A stretch of 64,000 nucleotides of DNA. It comes from Actinernus sp. WN-2022 (lineage: Eukaryota; Cnidaria; Anthozoa; Actiniaria; Actinernidae). Numbering within the stretch: the stretch's first letter is position 1; the number at the start of each line of letters is the position of its first letter. The stretch is taken from the NCBI GenBank assembly GCA_030867875.1, contig JAOWCC010001589.1, positions 80,995,537 through 81,059,536 on the forward strand, written 5' to 3'. A program made the position numbers and the translations under genes. Positions 10,164-21,300 of this stretch are shown one piece after another. The notes beneath the pieces are model-generated. The model did not search any database. It worked only from the letters and a program-made list of their open reading frames with translations, and was not told where the DNA came from.

Positions 10164-11260
10164 TTGACCCTAGCGCTAGCACTATGCTCAAGTTTACAAG
10201 CAAACTGATTCAGGTAGCCCGGGTCAACTCAACATGATGCGGCCGCCAAAATCATTCAAGCATAGAGGACACGAGTAGAGTTTTGGTGCGTCATTGGTGC
10301 ATTAACGTTGATTCTTTTTCTGTGGTGCTAGCTCTTTATTTCTGCTGTCTAATGTCCTGGGGGTATGTCACTGTGCTGTCCAGAACACTGACTTTACTAG
10401 CGAGTTCGTTTGTTTACCCTTTTCCTTATCACATCATTAGCATTTATCTATTGCTCAGTAAGTTCCCGCCATTTTAGGTCACGCCATCATTCTCGCTCGC
10501 TGATTGGCTATCATTATCCAGGTAGTCTAGACATGTCGTGTTCGTAGATTTCCTTTTGAGATTTTTAGCGTGTTTACTCTTTTTTTTTACCAAGCATTAT
10601 ATACTAATAAACGGCTTTAGTCTATTAACAATATTTCGGTTATACTGCTGGAGAAGGCCCTCAAGACGAGGGCTGAAAGATAAGAACAGTTACCCACTAA
10701 TTGCTAGACAACTCCAGCAACTTGCAATGTAAAATTTGACTCTAGAATAGAGTTGTTCCGGGTAGGCGAGTTGTCCCTAGCGAACTCTAGATCTTTACAC
10801 TAGGTTGATCCCCGAGACAAAAGTAAACAGAACGCAGAATACAATGGCGGTAGAATGATTCTACTATTAGGATGACCCTAGTACAAGGGTTACCCTCTTA
10901 TCATGTAAACATTAGTGAGTATCTTTTTTCCACCCGGGTTATCAGTACCTCACTCAGGGCGCATGGAAACGAGGCTTTTCCAAGATGGCGTCGGTTTGCG
11001 AGGTCAAACGGCTTTTGATTACGTTTTTTCTAACCTAAATGACTAGTTAGTGATAAAACAATGCATTGAATACACACATAATTACTCGCTATTTATTTTA
11101 GCGGTCAAAAATACTGTGTTTCTAAGGTCACGTCCCTACGTCCCCCGTCCCCCCGTCCCCACGTCCCCCGTCCCCACGTCCCCGTCCATGTTTTACGACC
11201 ATCCGGATGTTTAGGGCTTAGAACCTCGGTTCTCGGTATGAAACTCTTACTTAAATTTCT

Positions 11261-12086
11261 ATATCGTACTATTTTTCTTGTGTGACCTTTGGTATGGCGG
11301 GAGCTGCAGTAGGAGAGATTTTGGAGAGTCCAAACGAAAGCGGAGAATTCTCCTTCGTATAGTTCCGGTATCAACAGGTAAGCCACATTATAAACTTGTA
11401 ATGCGACTGAAGTTGTTCTCTCTCTCAAATAAAATTGCATTTACTTCAAAGGGATGACCAATGACAGGGGCGTATCCAGGATTGAGACAGAACATTGTGA
11501 TTGATGACATGTAAAAAGTACCACACTATGTCACTTCTTAAACGCCCAGGTCGCCTTCGCTTCGGCCCTTGCTTTTGTTTCCCCAAATAAGAATACGCCG
11601 CCACAAGTATAATGGAAAAAATATAGTAAACTGGCTACGACTTCCAACTGAATGAAACCAAAGCGCGCGCAAAGGACGAAGGGAAGGCGGCCTGGGTCTT
11701 TAAGTCAACGGTAGCTGGTCACTTTGTTATTCAGTTTTTAATGTGAGTCAACTTCTAATAATGTGGTTCAGCTGGATGGAAGCAGAAAAGAATACTTGCC
11801 ACTTTAACTATAAATGGACACTAGCGAGTAAACTAGTTTGAGCTGCTTCGGTGTATAATGACAAGTGAATGAAATTTAGACTTAACTTTACTGACGTTTC
11901 GGATTTTCGGGCCTTTAAAAATGCTTCAAACTAGGGATCCTAGTCTCGTCTCATGGCTCTTCTCTCGTTAGGACGCACTTTAAATAATAAGTAAAGTGTC
12001 GTAATATCAGATAGGCGTGACATTTAGCTACTGAGAGCTGACGACCAGCCTGAGACGAGGGCAGAGTCCTAATACATGCAGTATAC
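11261..12086. other. No gene recognised
   Basis: Intergenic sequence without a supportable repeat or coding region. It ends at the decayed hAT transposase. Confidence 0.4.
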
Positions 12087-12899
12087 CTAAAACAGTAATT
12101 CGAGTCTTCTGTTTCCAGATGCAGCAATATCATTTACAATATCATCAGCATTAATTAACATATCATGCTTCTGGATATGCATTAAGGCAAGTCCACTAAG
12201 ACGCTCTTCTTTCATCGTGGATCTCAAGTAGGTCTTCAGTTTTCGCATAGCACTAAAGGATCTCTCTGCTGTTGACGTCGTTATTGGCAAGGTTAGAATA
12301 GTCGTGAATGCCCTTGAAAGGTTATGGTACTCTTGCTGGCGACAGTAGGAGAGAGTGTCAGCAATATTTACTGGAGGGTCTTCCACGTTCTCCCATCGTG
12401 CTTTCCATCTCAGACACTCGCTTTCTTGAAATCCGCGGAGATCTTCTGGTATACCTGTGTGTCATATGCCTGCAGGATGTCCTTGACGGAGTTCTCTTCT
12501 GGTGACCACTTGTCAACTTTATTTGGCAGAAGACGACTTATCTTGAAGAGAGGACTAGGTTTGAAAATGTGAAATTCTATTTCTGCCATAATATGGTCCA
12601 GAAATGGAAAGTAAAGGGCTCTCTTGTAGTATTCACTCGCTGATTCCGATGTGACGTTATCGTGATGGGGCTTGTCGTCCAGCTAGCCTAGGCTTGGAAA
12701 CAGTCACATCGTGTCTTGCAGCAATATACACAGCCTGCCGGTACATGTACAATTTGTTCCACGATGCATCGCTTCGCTCCTTTTCGAGTGACTGATGCAC
12801 TACTTTGGCATGATCATAAGCTTGAAGCAGATCTATATCAACGCTTTGCAGATAATTTGTCAAAGGGACGATAAACTGCAATAACCATTCGTGAGCCAC
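12087..12899 (-). pseudogene. Decayed hAT transposase, C-terminal half (ZMYM1-like)
   Basis: The minus strand encodes the C-terminal half of a hAT-family transposase of the kind annotated in animals as zinc finger MYM-type protein 1-like. The first block (12899-12657) contains FIVPLTNYLQSVDIDLLQAY and YRQAV. The second (about 12650-12413) contains SEYYKRALYFPFLDHI. The third (12386-12087) holds the dimerisation region with TSTAERSFSAMRKLKTYLRS. The blocks lie in different frames, with breaks near 12655 and 12415, and the N-terminal zinc finger and first catalytic residues are missing. The protein would have cut and pasted its own element; this copy cannot be functional. No terminal repeats were found. 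Confidence 0.85.
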
Positions 12900-13607
12900 A
12901 AGTGGCGCATGATAAACGAAAACTTAAGCATTGTATTGATGAAGCATCGTGCTCTTGAGTCGTGTATTTTTCGTCCTGCGGGCTCGTGCAATTTTGATAC
13001 TCTTTGAAAAACAAACTCGTGCAAATTAATCCCAAATTGCACTCGAAACCGTATACAAATTTGCATTCCTTAGGAAATTTGCACTCCACTGTATAAGAAT
13101 TTTGCACACAAAAACGGATATCATAGTTAGAGAATGTAATGAATCCGTAATGTTTTCGTTTGCATGACTATGAGACTATTTAGTGCAAGATACGGTCAGT
13201 GTAAATTTCCTCAGTAAGGTTTCAGTAAGATCGCGGTAAGATCGCTATACGGTCAGTGCAAATTTCCTCAGTAAGGTTTCAGTAAGATCGCTATGCTAAA
13301 TAATTGGCGCTCAATTTAAATCACCTTAAGTAAAGCAAGAAAACGCAAGACATGGGAAGTGCAAATTTTTAAGGGGGTGCAAATATCCTATAGGCAAAAT
13401 GTATTGGAAATTTGCACCGGGGAGTGCAAATGTACGGGAGTGCAAATTTCCTGGGACACCGGCCACATTTCCTCTCAACACCAAAGTGAGGCTTCGTGGT
13501 GATGACAAGAGCATGACATTATCACACATAAGGCATATTGAATAGAGAAATACATCTGCAAAGGATTATAGTATATTATCGCTATTTATTTTGGGTAATT
13601 ACAGACC
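12900..13607. other. No gene; short direct duplication at about 13190-13300
   Basis: The phrase CGGTCAGTG(T/C)AAATTTCCTC with the following GTAAGGTTTCAGTAAGATCG occurs twice, about 60 bp apart. GTGCAAATTTCC-type motifs recur on both strands between 13010 and 13455, which suggests a decayed inverted-repeat element. No coding region. Confidence 0.45.
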
Positions 13608-13643
13608 ATGTACAATAACGCAATGACAGAGTTGGCTCAGAAT

Positions 13644-13900
13644 ACATGGATGTACAGAGTACAGAGTACAGAGTACATGGATGTACAGAGTACAGAGTAC
13701 AGAGTACATGGATGTACAGAGTACATGGATGTACAGAGTACAGAGAACATGGATGTACAGAGTACAGAGTACATGGATGTACAGAGTACAGAGTACATGG
13801 ATGTACAGAGTACATGGATGTACAGAGTACATGGATGTACAGAGTACAGAGTACAGAGTACATGGATGTACAGAGTACAGAGTACTTGGATGTACAGAGT
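13644..13900. repeat. Minisatellite of TACAGAG and TACATGGATG blocks
   Basis: The array mixes TACAGAGTAC and ATGGATGTAC decamers (for example GTACATGGATGTACAGAGTA) in irregular order, about 255 bp. It creates spurious open frames in several phases on both strands. Confidence 0.92.
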
Positions 13901-14013
13901 TTTACTGTGGCTAGAGTTTGTGATTGTTTCCGAGCTGCTCGTATAACTACATATTTTAGTGGGGACTAGCGGCTCTTGTGTGTATTAATTTTCTTGGGAG
14001 GGGGGATTTTGGT

Positions 14014-14386
14014 TCTTTCTCGGTGTAAGAAACCCGAATATGTGAATTGCAAATCATTTTCAGCAATGTTTAAGAATACAATACAAACAATACAATACAT
14101 ACCGAGTAATGATTAGTGCATGTATGCTAATGAAAAAGCAAGATAAAAGTTCTAAAAAAATCATTATCGGCAGCGAAATCCCTCGTGGTGTAGTTAGTGG
14201 TTAGAGATGGTTTGGTATAAAATCAGGGCTAGGGTTTGTTTCGATTCTTCCCAGACGCTAAATGTTTTAATATAATTGAGGGTGGCGTAACTTGTGAGTA
14301 TTTTCGTTCTAAACATGTGTAAGTGTCGCTTTAGTTTGTACTTTTAGGGAACCATTCAAATTTGGGTTTCTTACACCGAGAAAATA
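14014..14386. mobile_element. TIR element downstream of the TAF6L stop codon
   Basis: TTTCTCGGTGTAAGAAACCC at about 14015 is matched by the complement GGGTTTCTTACACCGAGAAA at about 14365-14384. The intervening 330 bp has no coding capacity. A weak tRNA-like stretch (GTGGTGTAGTTAGTGGTTAG) lies near 14187. The element ends about 110 bp past the TAF6L stop codon, so it may overlap the 3' UTR. Confidence 0.65.
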
Positions 14387-14495
14387 CCGGCATTTTGATG
14401 TTCGGTTACCTGTGCGTGAGGCGTCAAGCCTCTCACCTCGACCGAGCCCAATATTAAACTAGTATATAGCAGCAGCAGGCTAAGTCTTCCCATGA

Positions 14496-15320
14496 TCACA
14501 AAGTCACTCCAATATGATAGTCATACTTTGCTATGTTCGATATCACCAGTCTCGATCTACGAAATCTTCGCCTCATACCACCAGTAACTACCTCAGATCT
14601 ATTCACCGGTTCAGCTCTCTTTTTGTGAATTTCCTTTGACGGTTCAGCCTTCTTCTTTGCAAACCTTCCACCCTTTTTCCTAGGGCTATGCTCCGAGCCC
14701 TTCGCTTTTTGCTGAGTGGGTAGCTCGAAAACACCTGAACTCACTAAAGCTGACGATAACTTGGTTGGAAATTTGAGCGCTAGCGAGCTCCACTTCCCTT
14801 TTTTCTCTCTCTTACTCTCGTGATGTCGAGACTGAGAATCGTCGTCGTCAGTTCGAGATCTCTTTCGACCTGCATACGTATTAGAGCCATGAGAGACAGT
14901 TTCTTCTGCCCTGCTTGCGGTGAGTTTCTCCTTTGCTTTTCGAATAAGTTCCCTAATTGCAGTATAATCCCTCTGAAGCGGTCTTAGAGGAAAATAGGCG
15001 TGCGTGATTGGTTGGATACGTAGTAGATTAGTCTTTGTTACAGCGCTATCCTGCCAGTTGTTGAATGCAATCTTAGGCATCAGACTATCACCGAAGACGT
15101 CATACAGCTGGTTGTACGACTGGTTTGGGTGGTTGGAATTCGTAGAGCTTGAACGCGACCGCGCGGAAGCTGGTGGTGGTCGACGTTCCATCATACTCGC
15201 CCCAGCCCATGGCGACAGATTTGCGCGGAGCATGGGGTGAGAAGAATTGTTAACTTGAAAGTTATAAGAATTCATGGGAACTCCCTGGTTCTTGGATTTG
15301 AGGAGACACCCAGAGGCTTG
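14496..15320 (-). CDS. TAF6L: TAF6L exon 12 (last coding exon)
   Basis: The acceptor is TTTACAG before CAAGCCTCTGG at 15320; the exon runs 275 codons to the stop at 14496. Residues 381-654. The start of the exon finishes the helical domain (VYGALL from exon 11, then QASGCLLKSKNQ). The rest is Ser/Lys/Arg-rich and probably disordered, with basic clusters KREKKGK, RKKGGRFAKKK and MRRRFRRSR. An Asp run (DDDD) precedes SQSRHHESKREKK. The LYDVFGDSLMPKI segment near the start is the conserved part. An internal Met at 15275 is not a start, since the frame continues upstream to the splice site. Confidence 0.9.
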   Translation of the reverse strand, partial: QASGCLLKSKNQGVPMNSYNFQVNNSSHPMLRANLSPWAGASMMERRPPPASARSRSSSTNSNHPNQSYNQLYDVFGDSLMPKIAFNNWQDSAVTKTNLLRIQPITHAYFPLRPLQRDYTAIRELIRKAKEKLTASRAEETVSHGSNTYAGRKRSRTDDDDSQSRHHESKREKKGKWSSLALKFPTKLSSALVSSGVFELPTQQKAKGSEHSPRKKGGRFAKKKAEPSKEIHKKRAEPVNRSEVVTGGMRRRFRRSRLVISNIAKYDYHIGVTL

Positions 15321-18300
15321 CTGTAAAGGAATAAGAAGAGTGGATAAACAGTATTTAATAAATTATCAAAATTACGAAATACGCGAGTTTTATACGAGAA
15401 AACAGTTCTTTCAATTGTTGGTATTTGATTGAACCAGGATCCCAGCTCCTGATTGAACCAAGTTATCGCTGCTATGGCAACTGCGATAATAGTTACAAGA
15501 ATGGAGGTACAGTGTTAGCCTCCTCCGCAGGCATCTCTAGTTTATAAGAAATAGTAAGAAGCGGTCACCCTGTGGTCGAACATGTTGGCGCGCGAGGGAC
15601 CCTGGGGCGAAAAACGTAGTTTGCTTCCTTTTCGTTCCCCGTCTTCCCCACTCCACAGGGTTCCCAACCTTACTATTTCTTACTAACTAGAGAGGACTGC
15701 GGAGGAGGCTAATACAGTGTAAGATGACGACGCACATATACTCGTTGAGATACTAGTTTTCTTAACTAAGAGTTCGTCTTATACGGCATGTCCGTAGCAT
15801 TACCGTACTTTAACTTATTGTACCGTAACTCTGTAATTTGATTGGATCAGAAAGACAAAAACCAATAGGGAGACACGGCATGTCGTACAGTAGCCGTGCC
15901 GTAAGTCATTACCATAACTTGCCCACTCATACGCTCTAATGGTATGCTAACCTCTGTGGGAAGCGAGTTGCAGGCGAGGTATCGACCAGACGGCCTTATA
16001 ATTAGTCAGAGCAAACATGCGAGGGCGCGTTCTTTTGGGACTATTCTGACGGGTTAAATGGGCACTGCATATCAATCGGATTGAACCTTCAAGTTTCTTT
16101 AAAACGAAACTACAAAAATAACACCCTGAGATAGAAGAGAAATGCCATATGAACGTCCTCATATGCTTTTCAAACTTTTTCAATAGAGGATGGCAAAGAT
16201 TAAAGTGGATTACAGAAGCTTATCCTAGAAACGTGATTTCGGTTTACAGTGAACCGATCTCAAGTTGCTCTAAATTTCTCTTAAATGCAGTATTTTTCAT
16301 CCACTCGAATCTTTGCCATCCTTCATCAAAATTGTCTCACATTTCCCCCAGTGTATCTGGAAAGCATACTCTGCTAATCTGAGTAGTTAGTTTTGTGCAA
16401 CAATGTTGCAAGTGGCATGAAATGTTGCATGCGTTTGACCAGTGATTAAGAAAATCAGTTCGATGGCCGCTGTAAGACGTTTCTCAGTGTTTGTTTACTA
16501 ACCAGCAGCGCGCCGTACACCTGGTATGCCTCTTCTTGTAGCACATAGTTAGATGGACTGTTATCCTCGAGGACCTGCTGTAACTGCTGCCAGTATATCT
16601 TGATGTGTGGTAACAGGAATTGCTCTAAAGCCTGTGAAAATACATCAATATAATGCGTGCTACTGTAAGTTGCGAATCGCGTTGCAGGGACCTTGCACAG
16701 TGTAAAAAAAAAACTTTAATCACATGCAGATCACATGCAAATCACATGTAAAACACATTCAATTCACATGCAAATCACATGGATATCACATGCGAATCAC
16801 ATGGATATCACATGCAAATCACATGCGAATCACATGCAAATCACATGCAAATCACATGCAAATCACATGCAAATCACATGCAAATCATATGCATATCATA
16901 TGCATATCACATGCATATCTAAAAACTAAAGGCGATGTTACGTGCGTCGATTTTAACGACGAACTTTTCCTGTAACACTGTTGCGCGAAAAGTCAATACA
17001 CTGTAACATAGCGCACTGGACGATTTTTAACGCAATCTTCGTTGCAGCAACATGTTGCAAGTTTTTTAATTACCTTCAAAAACCTGCAACATTGTTGCGC
17101 GAGTTTTGCTGGAGTTCCTTCGTGTAACACCCTCGCCGTTGACTTTTTGATCAACGTCGTCCCACAAACATTCTCTAATTTTGATGCCCAAACAAATCCT
17201 CTATATAAGAATAAATTAGACATATTAAAATTTCCAGATTTAATCTATTTGCATACTGCCTTACACATGTATAAGTTTATTAACAATAATCTCCCACCTG
17301 CCTTCACCAATTTCTTCGTACCTATCGCGAAAGTTCATAGTTATAACACTAGATTGGCCTCCAAGTCCTCTTATTATATTCCAAATATTCGCACTACTTA
17401 TGGCAAATTTAGTCTGTGCTACCGTGGTCCAAATTTATCATAGTGAAATTCTCTTCCCGAAAAGATCAAAATCAATACCTCTATTAATCGCTTTAAATCT
17501 TCTCTTAGTCGAAAACTTTTAGAAAAATACTAGTCTCCCTTCCTTGATTACCCGTCTATTATTTTCATAATAATTAGTATTCTTTTTCTTTCGTATACCT
17601 TCCGAACTGATGCGACGCAGGCTACTTTTATGGCAGTACTTTAATAGCTACTTCAATGTCTTACATTTTATCCTAATTATCTTCTATATCATTATCTAGA
17701 TTACCTTTACTTATATTTTCATATATTACATTATAGAAATACCAATTTGTGCGTGTTTTGCCTTCTCCCGCTTTTCTTTTTTCGACCATAATAAAATGTA
17801 TTTAATCACGTATCTTAGGGACCTGACTCGTTTAGTTTTTCTTAAAGCTATTTCAGGTATCCTAACACTCCCTCTTCTCAATAATCTTTGTTTATGTTTT
17901 ATATTGTAAAAATGAGTATAAATAAATATATTTGTTGTTGTTTGTTTGTTGTTGTTGTTGAACTGAAACTGTTTGATACGCCCACGGAAACGAGGCTTCG
18001 TCGACAAACATTCATCCGCCATTTCTTTTAACGAGAGTGTCGGAGTAGGAGCCGTAACAATGTTGCGCTAAAAGTTGTCTCGTGTAACATGCATTAAAAC
18101 TCATCGCAAAAAAAATCGTCGTTAAAAACCATCGCGTGTACATGTAACATCACCTTAAAGCTCAACAACCCTTGGACTGCACGTAACGGTTCAAGGCCAA
18201 CAATAGGGAGCTTTAAGCAACCAGGACGACGACGGCTGTGACAACGGAACGTAGAAAAGGGTTTTCTCCTGAGATTTGATGTTTATTATTTCCTTTAGTT

Positions 18301-21300
18301 GCTTTCAAGTGCCTTTTATAACCATATTTTCGACAAATGTGATCAGGACAGAGTTCCGTTCAGGCCGAACGTTTAAAGGTGTAATTTACTTTTTTTACGT
18401 TCGCGTTCTCCTTTGAACGTAAAATTTCGAGTTTTCACGTTGTTTTTTTTTTGCAGAGAACGGTCAAAATGTAGGTGACTGCGTGCATTTTCACGTGCGT
18501 TTTGTTTTATTCTGTAATTAAGGCTATTGTTTTATGCCGTCGTCCTAGACCGCGTCGTCGTGGTTGCTTAAGGTGCCTAATGAGGACTGGATGGTGTTTG
18601 AAGTCCGCGCAATTAGTTGCAGTCCGAGGTGCACTGAGGTGTATTTTAGGGCGCGTTCTATTGACCGTATTCCAGATTAATAAGAATAGATGGAATAATC
18701 TCAAGAATACAGTGGTCCAGGCACATGTTGCACTGTAAGCTACAAACGCTTGCTGACATGATATTCAGGATACACTTAGGGCGCGTTCTATTGACCGTAT
18801 TCCAGATTAATAAGAATAGATGGAATAATCTCAAGAATACAGTGGTCCAGGCACATGTTGCACTGTAAGCTACAAACGCTTGCTGACATGATATTCAGGA
18901 TACACTTAGGGCGCGTTCTATTGACCGTATTCCAGATTAATAAGAATAGATGGAATAATCTCAAGAATACAGTGGTCCAGGCACATGTTGCACTGTAAGC
19001 TACAAACGCTTGCTGACATGATATTCAGGATACACTTAGGGCGCGTTCTATTGACCGTATTCCAGATTAATAAGAATAGATGGAATAATCTCAAGAATAC
19101 AGTGGTTCAGGCACATGTTGCACTGTAAGCTACAAACACTTGCTTGCATATGATATTCAGGATACATTTTGTATTCCTTTGCCTAAAAATTCCCGATAAA
19201 AGCGATTTGTAGTGATCATTCTGTGTATTCTCATTCCGGAATACGGTCAATAGAACACACCCTTAAAGTACTCTAAGTCTTTGACGGGGTTTCAAAGTAC
19301 AGCACGTGGTACAAATAGAGACCTCTGGTTGGCTAATTACCTCATGAATAATTAATGACTTTGAGCCGGATACAGTTAACGAAAGCTTGCTATTAGAATG
19401 CGTACAAGAACGCTACATTTCAACACACCTCTGGTCCGAGTTCAGCGAGACCAACCACAGCGCCATAATGTGAACAGAAGGGCCGGCCATCGTCCAGTAA
19501 TACCTCCTGTAGGGTCATTAGCAGCTGTTGGCGGAGGTAGTTCACCGGATTGCTACATTTCCTGATGGACAGAAATCAGGCATGTTCAATCTCCACACTG
19601 GACACTACGATACATGTAAAGAAAAACAACACTACACCGAGTGTCTTCTAAAGTGCGATGAAGTGAACCGGTGACGTAATGTCTCAAGATGACACCACAA
19701 AAACTGTTTATAATATAAATTGTTGTGTAAACAAATGGTCACCGTCGAAGGTTTCCCAAGCAAACCGGACATCACAGTTGAAGTGTTACAATCACATTTC
19801 TATTCTTAGTTGGTTTAACGTAGATCTGAGAGCTACTGGGTTATGATAACGACGAAATTATTGTATAATATTGTATATAATAATATTGTACAAAAGACTT
19901 CAGTATGCACAGAACTCTGCGGCTAGGCTGCTCACCTATTCCAGAAAGCACGAACATACTACTCATGTTCTGAAAGAACTCCATTGGCTGCCAGTACAAT
20001 ATATAATTATTTTTAAGTTTTTAGTACTGACTTTTAAGTCTCTTAACAGCGCTGCTCCATATTATTTATCGGAACTTTTAGTACCATATTGTCCTGCACG
20101 GCTCGGCAAGTCAGCATTTACTGAAGGTCCCGAAGTATGTTTTGAAATTATATGGACTCCAGGCTTTTTCGGTATCCATACATCCCAGCCACTTTTTGGA
20201 CAAATTTGATAGGAAATATAGGCTGTGCAAGTTCTAAATATAGGAAAATATAGGATTTTCCCCCAAAATATAGGCACTATATAGGAGCTAAAATAGCTTT
20301 CAAACAATAAATAGTAAACAATAAACACACAATTTTTAAAACATGTGAACCTTTAATGTGTTTGATCAAACCTGTTTTTTTTTTATTGATAGGAAAGAAT
20401 TTTGCTTTTGTTAATACACAACAAAATTGCTAAAAAGTGCAAAATATATATGTATCACTCAGCATACATCCTATTTATAGGAAATATAGGACGATTTCTT
20501 GAAATATAGGCTCTTTATAGGATCCTATACAAATTATAGGATATATAGGAAATATAGGAGGTCTGGGATGCCTGGGTATCTGCTCCTATTTTATGGAACT
20601 CGTTGTCACTGGAAATTAGGTCTATTAATTCTCTTAGTAGGGGCAGATACTGGGCAGACTTCACCGTTTGCAACCCGAAATGTTATTGGTTACCCAAACA
20701 ATAGCCTACCCCTAAAACAATACAAACCATAACCCTAAAACAATGGGATTCTTTATCAGTGAAGTCCAATAGGATACGACCTACAGAACAGTGAAGTCCA
20801 ACTATTTAAATATAGTATTAAAACATATCTTTTTAAGAAAGTTTTTGGTATCTAATATGTTTCCTAGTATTTAAGCCATCATTATTATGATTATTATTCG
20901 ATTTTCTTTTTGGTATAAAATAGGGTACCTTAATTTTTTAAACTTTTTTTAGTATCTGTATAAATGCATAACATTTTTACTAAGTTAGTTTTAAATACTT
21001 GTCTGAACTTTAGGAAATATCGCTATATAAATTGATTATTATTATTATTACATGAAAACAAACAAATGTTTACAACATTACACACGACAACAAATGGTTA
21101 TTTTACTCGTTTTAGGCAAAGTTCATTTCAAGCTATATTGTAGTGCACGGCGGACTACTGTCTGAGATCTCTCACCTGCTAATATGAGCGAGAATGCGTG
21201 CTGCATCATCTCGTAGTCGCCAGTGATCGTTAGCAGGGTTTAACGACACGGCAAGACTCTCCAGTAAACAGTACATGACAGCTGTCACTAGCTGGATAAC

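Larger units (their letters stand above)
9393..11260. mobile_element. Large inverted-repeat element B, related to element A
   Basis: Left-hand sequence near 9424 (ACACGGTTTTCTTTGTTCTTC) and right-hand sequence near 11220 (CTCGGTTCTCGGTAT) match the internal parts of element A. Between them are two inverted copies of about 250-300 bp, at 9613-9905 and 10967-11210, separated by about 1.06 kb that encodes nothing recognisable. Each arm carries GGGGACG-type satellite next to the phrase GTAAAACATGGAC. The middle holds a run of about 27 G at 10137-10163. The exact ends are uncertain. Confidence 0.65.

Noticed and set aside
13582..13969. Open frames with MDVQSTEY or TLYSVHPC repeats
   Set aside because: Artefacts of the TACAGAG/TACATGGATG minisatellite, open in several frames on both strands.
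15275..15275. Independent 259-residue gene starting at this Met
   Set aside because: The frame continues upstream to a splice acceptor at 15320 and joins TAF6L exon 11 in phase.
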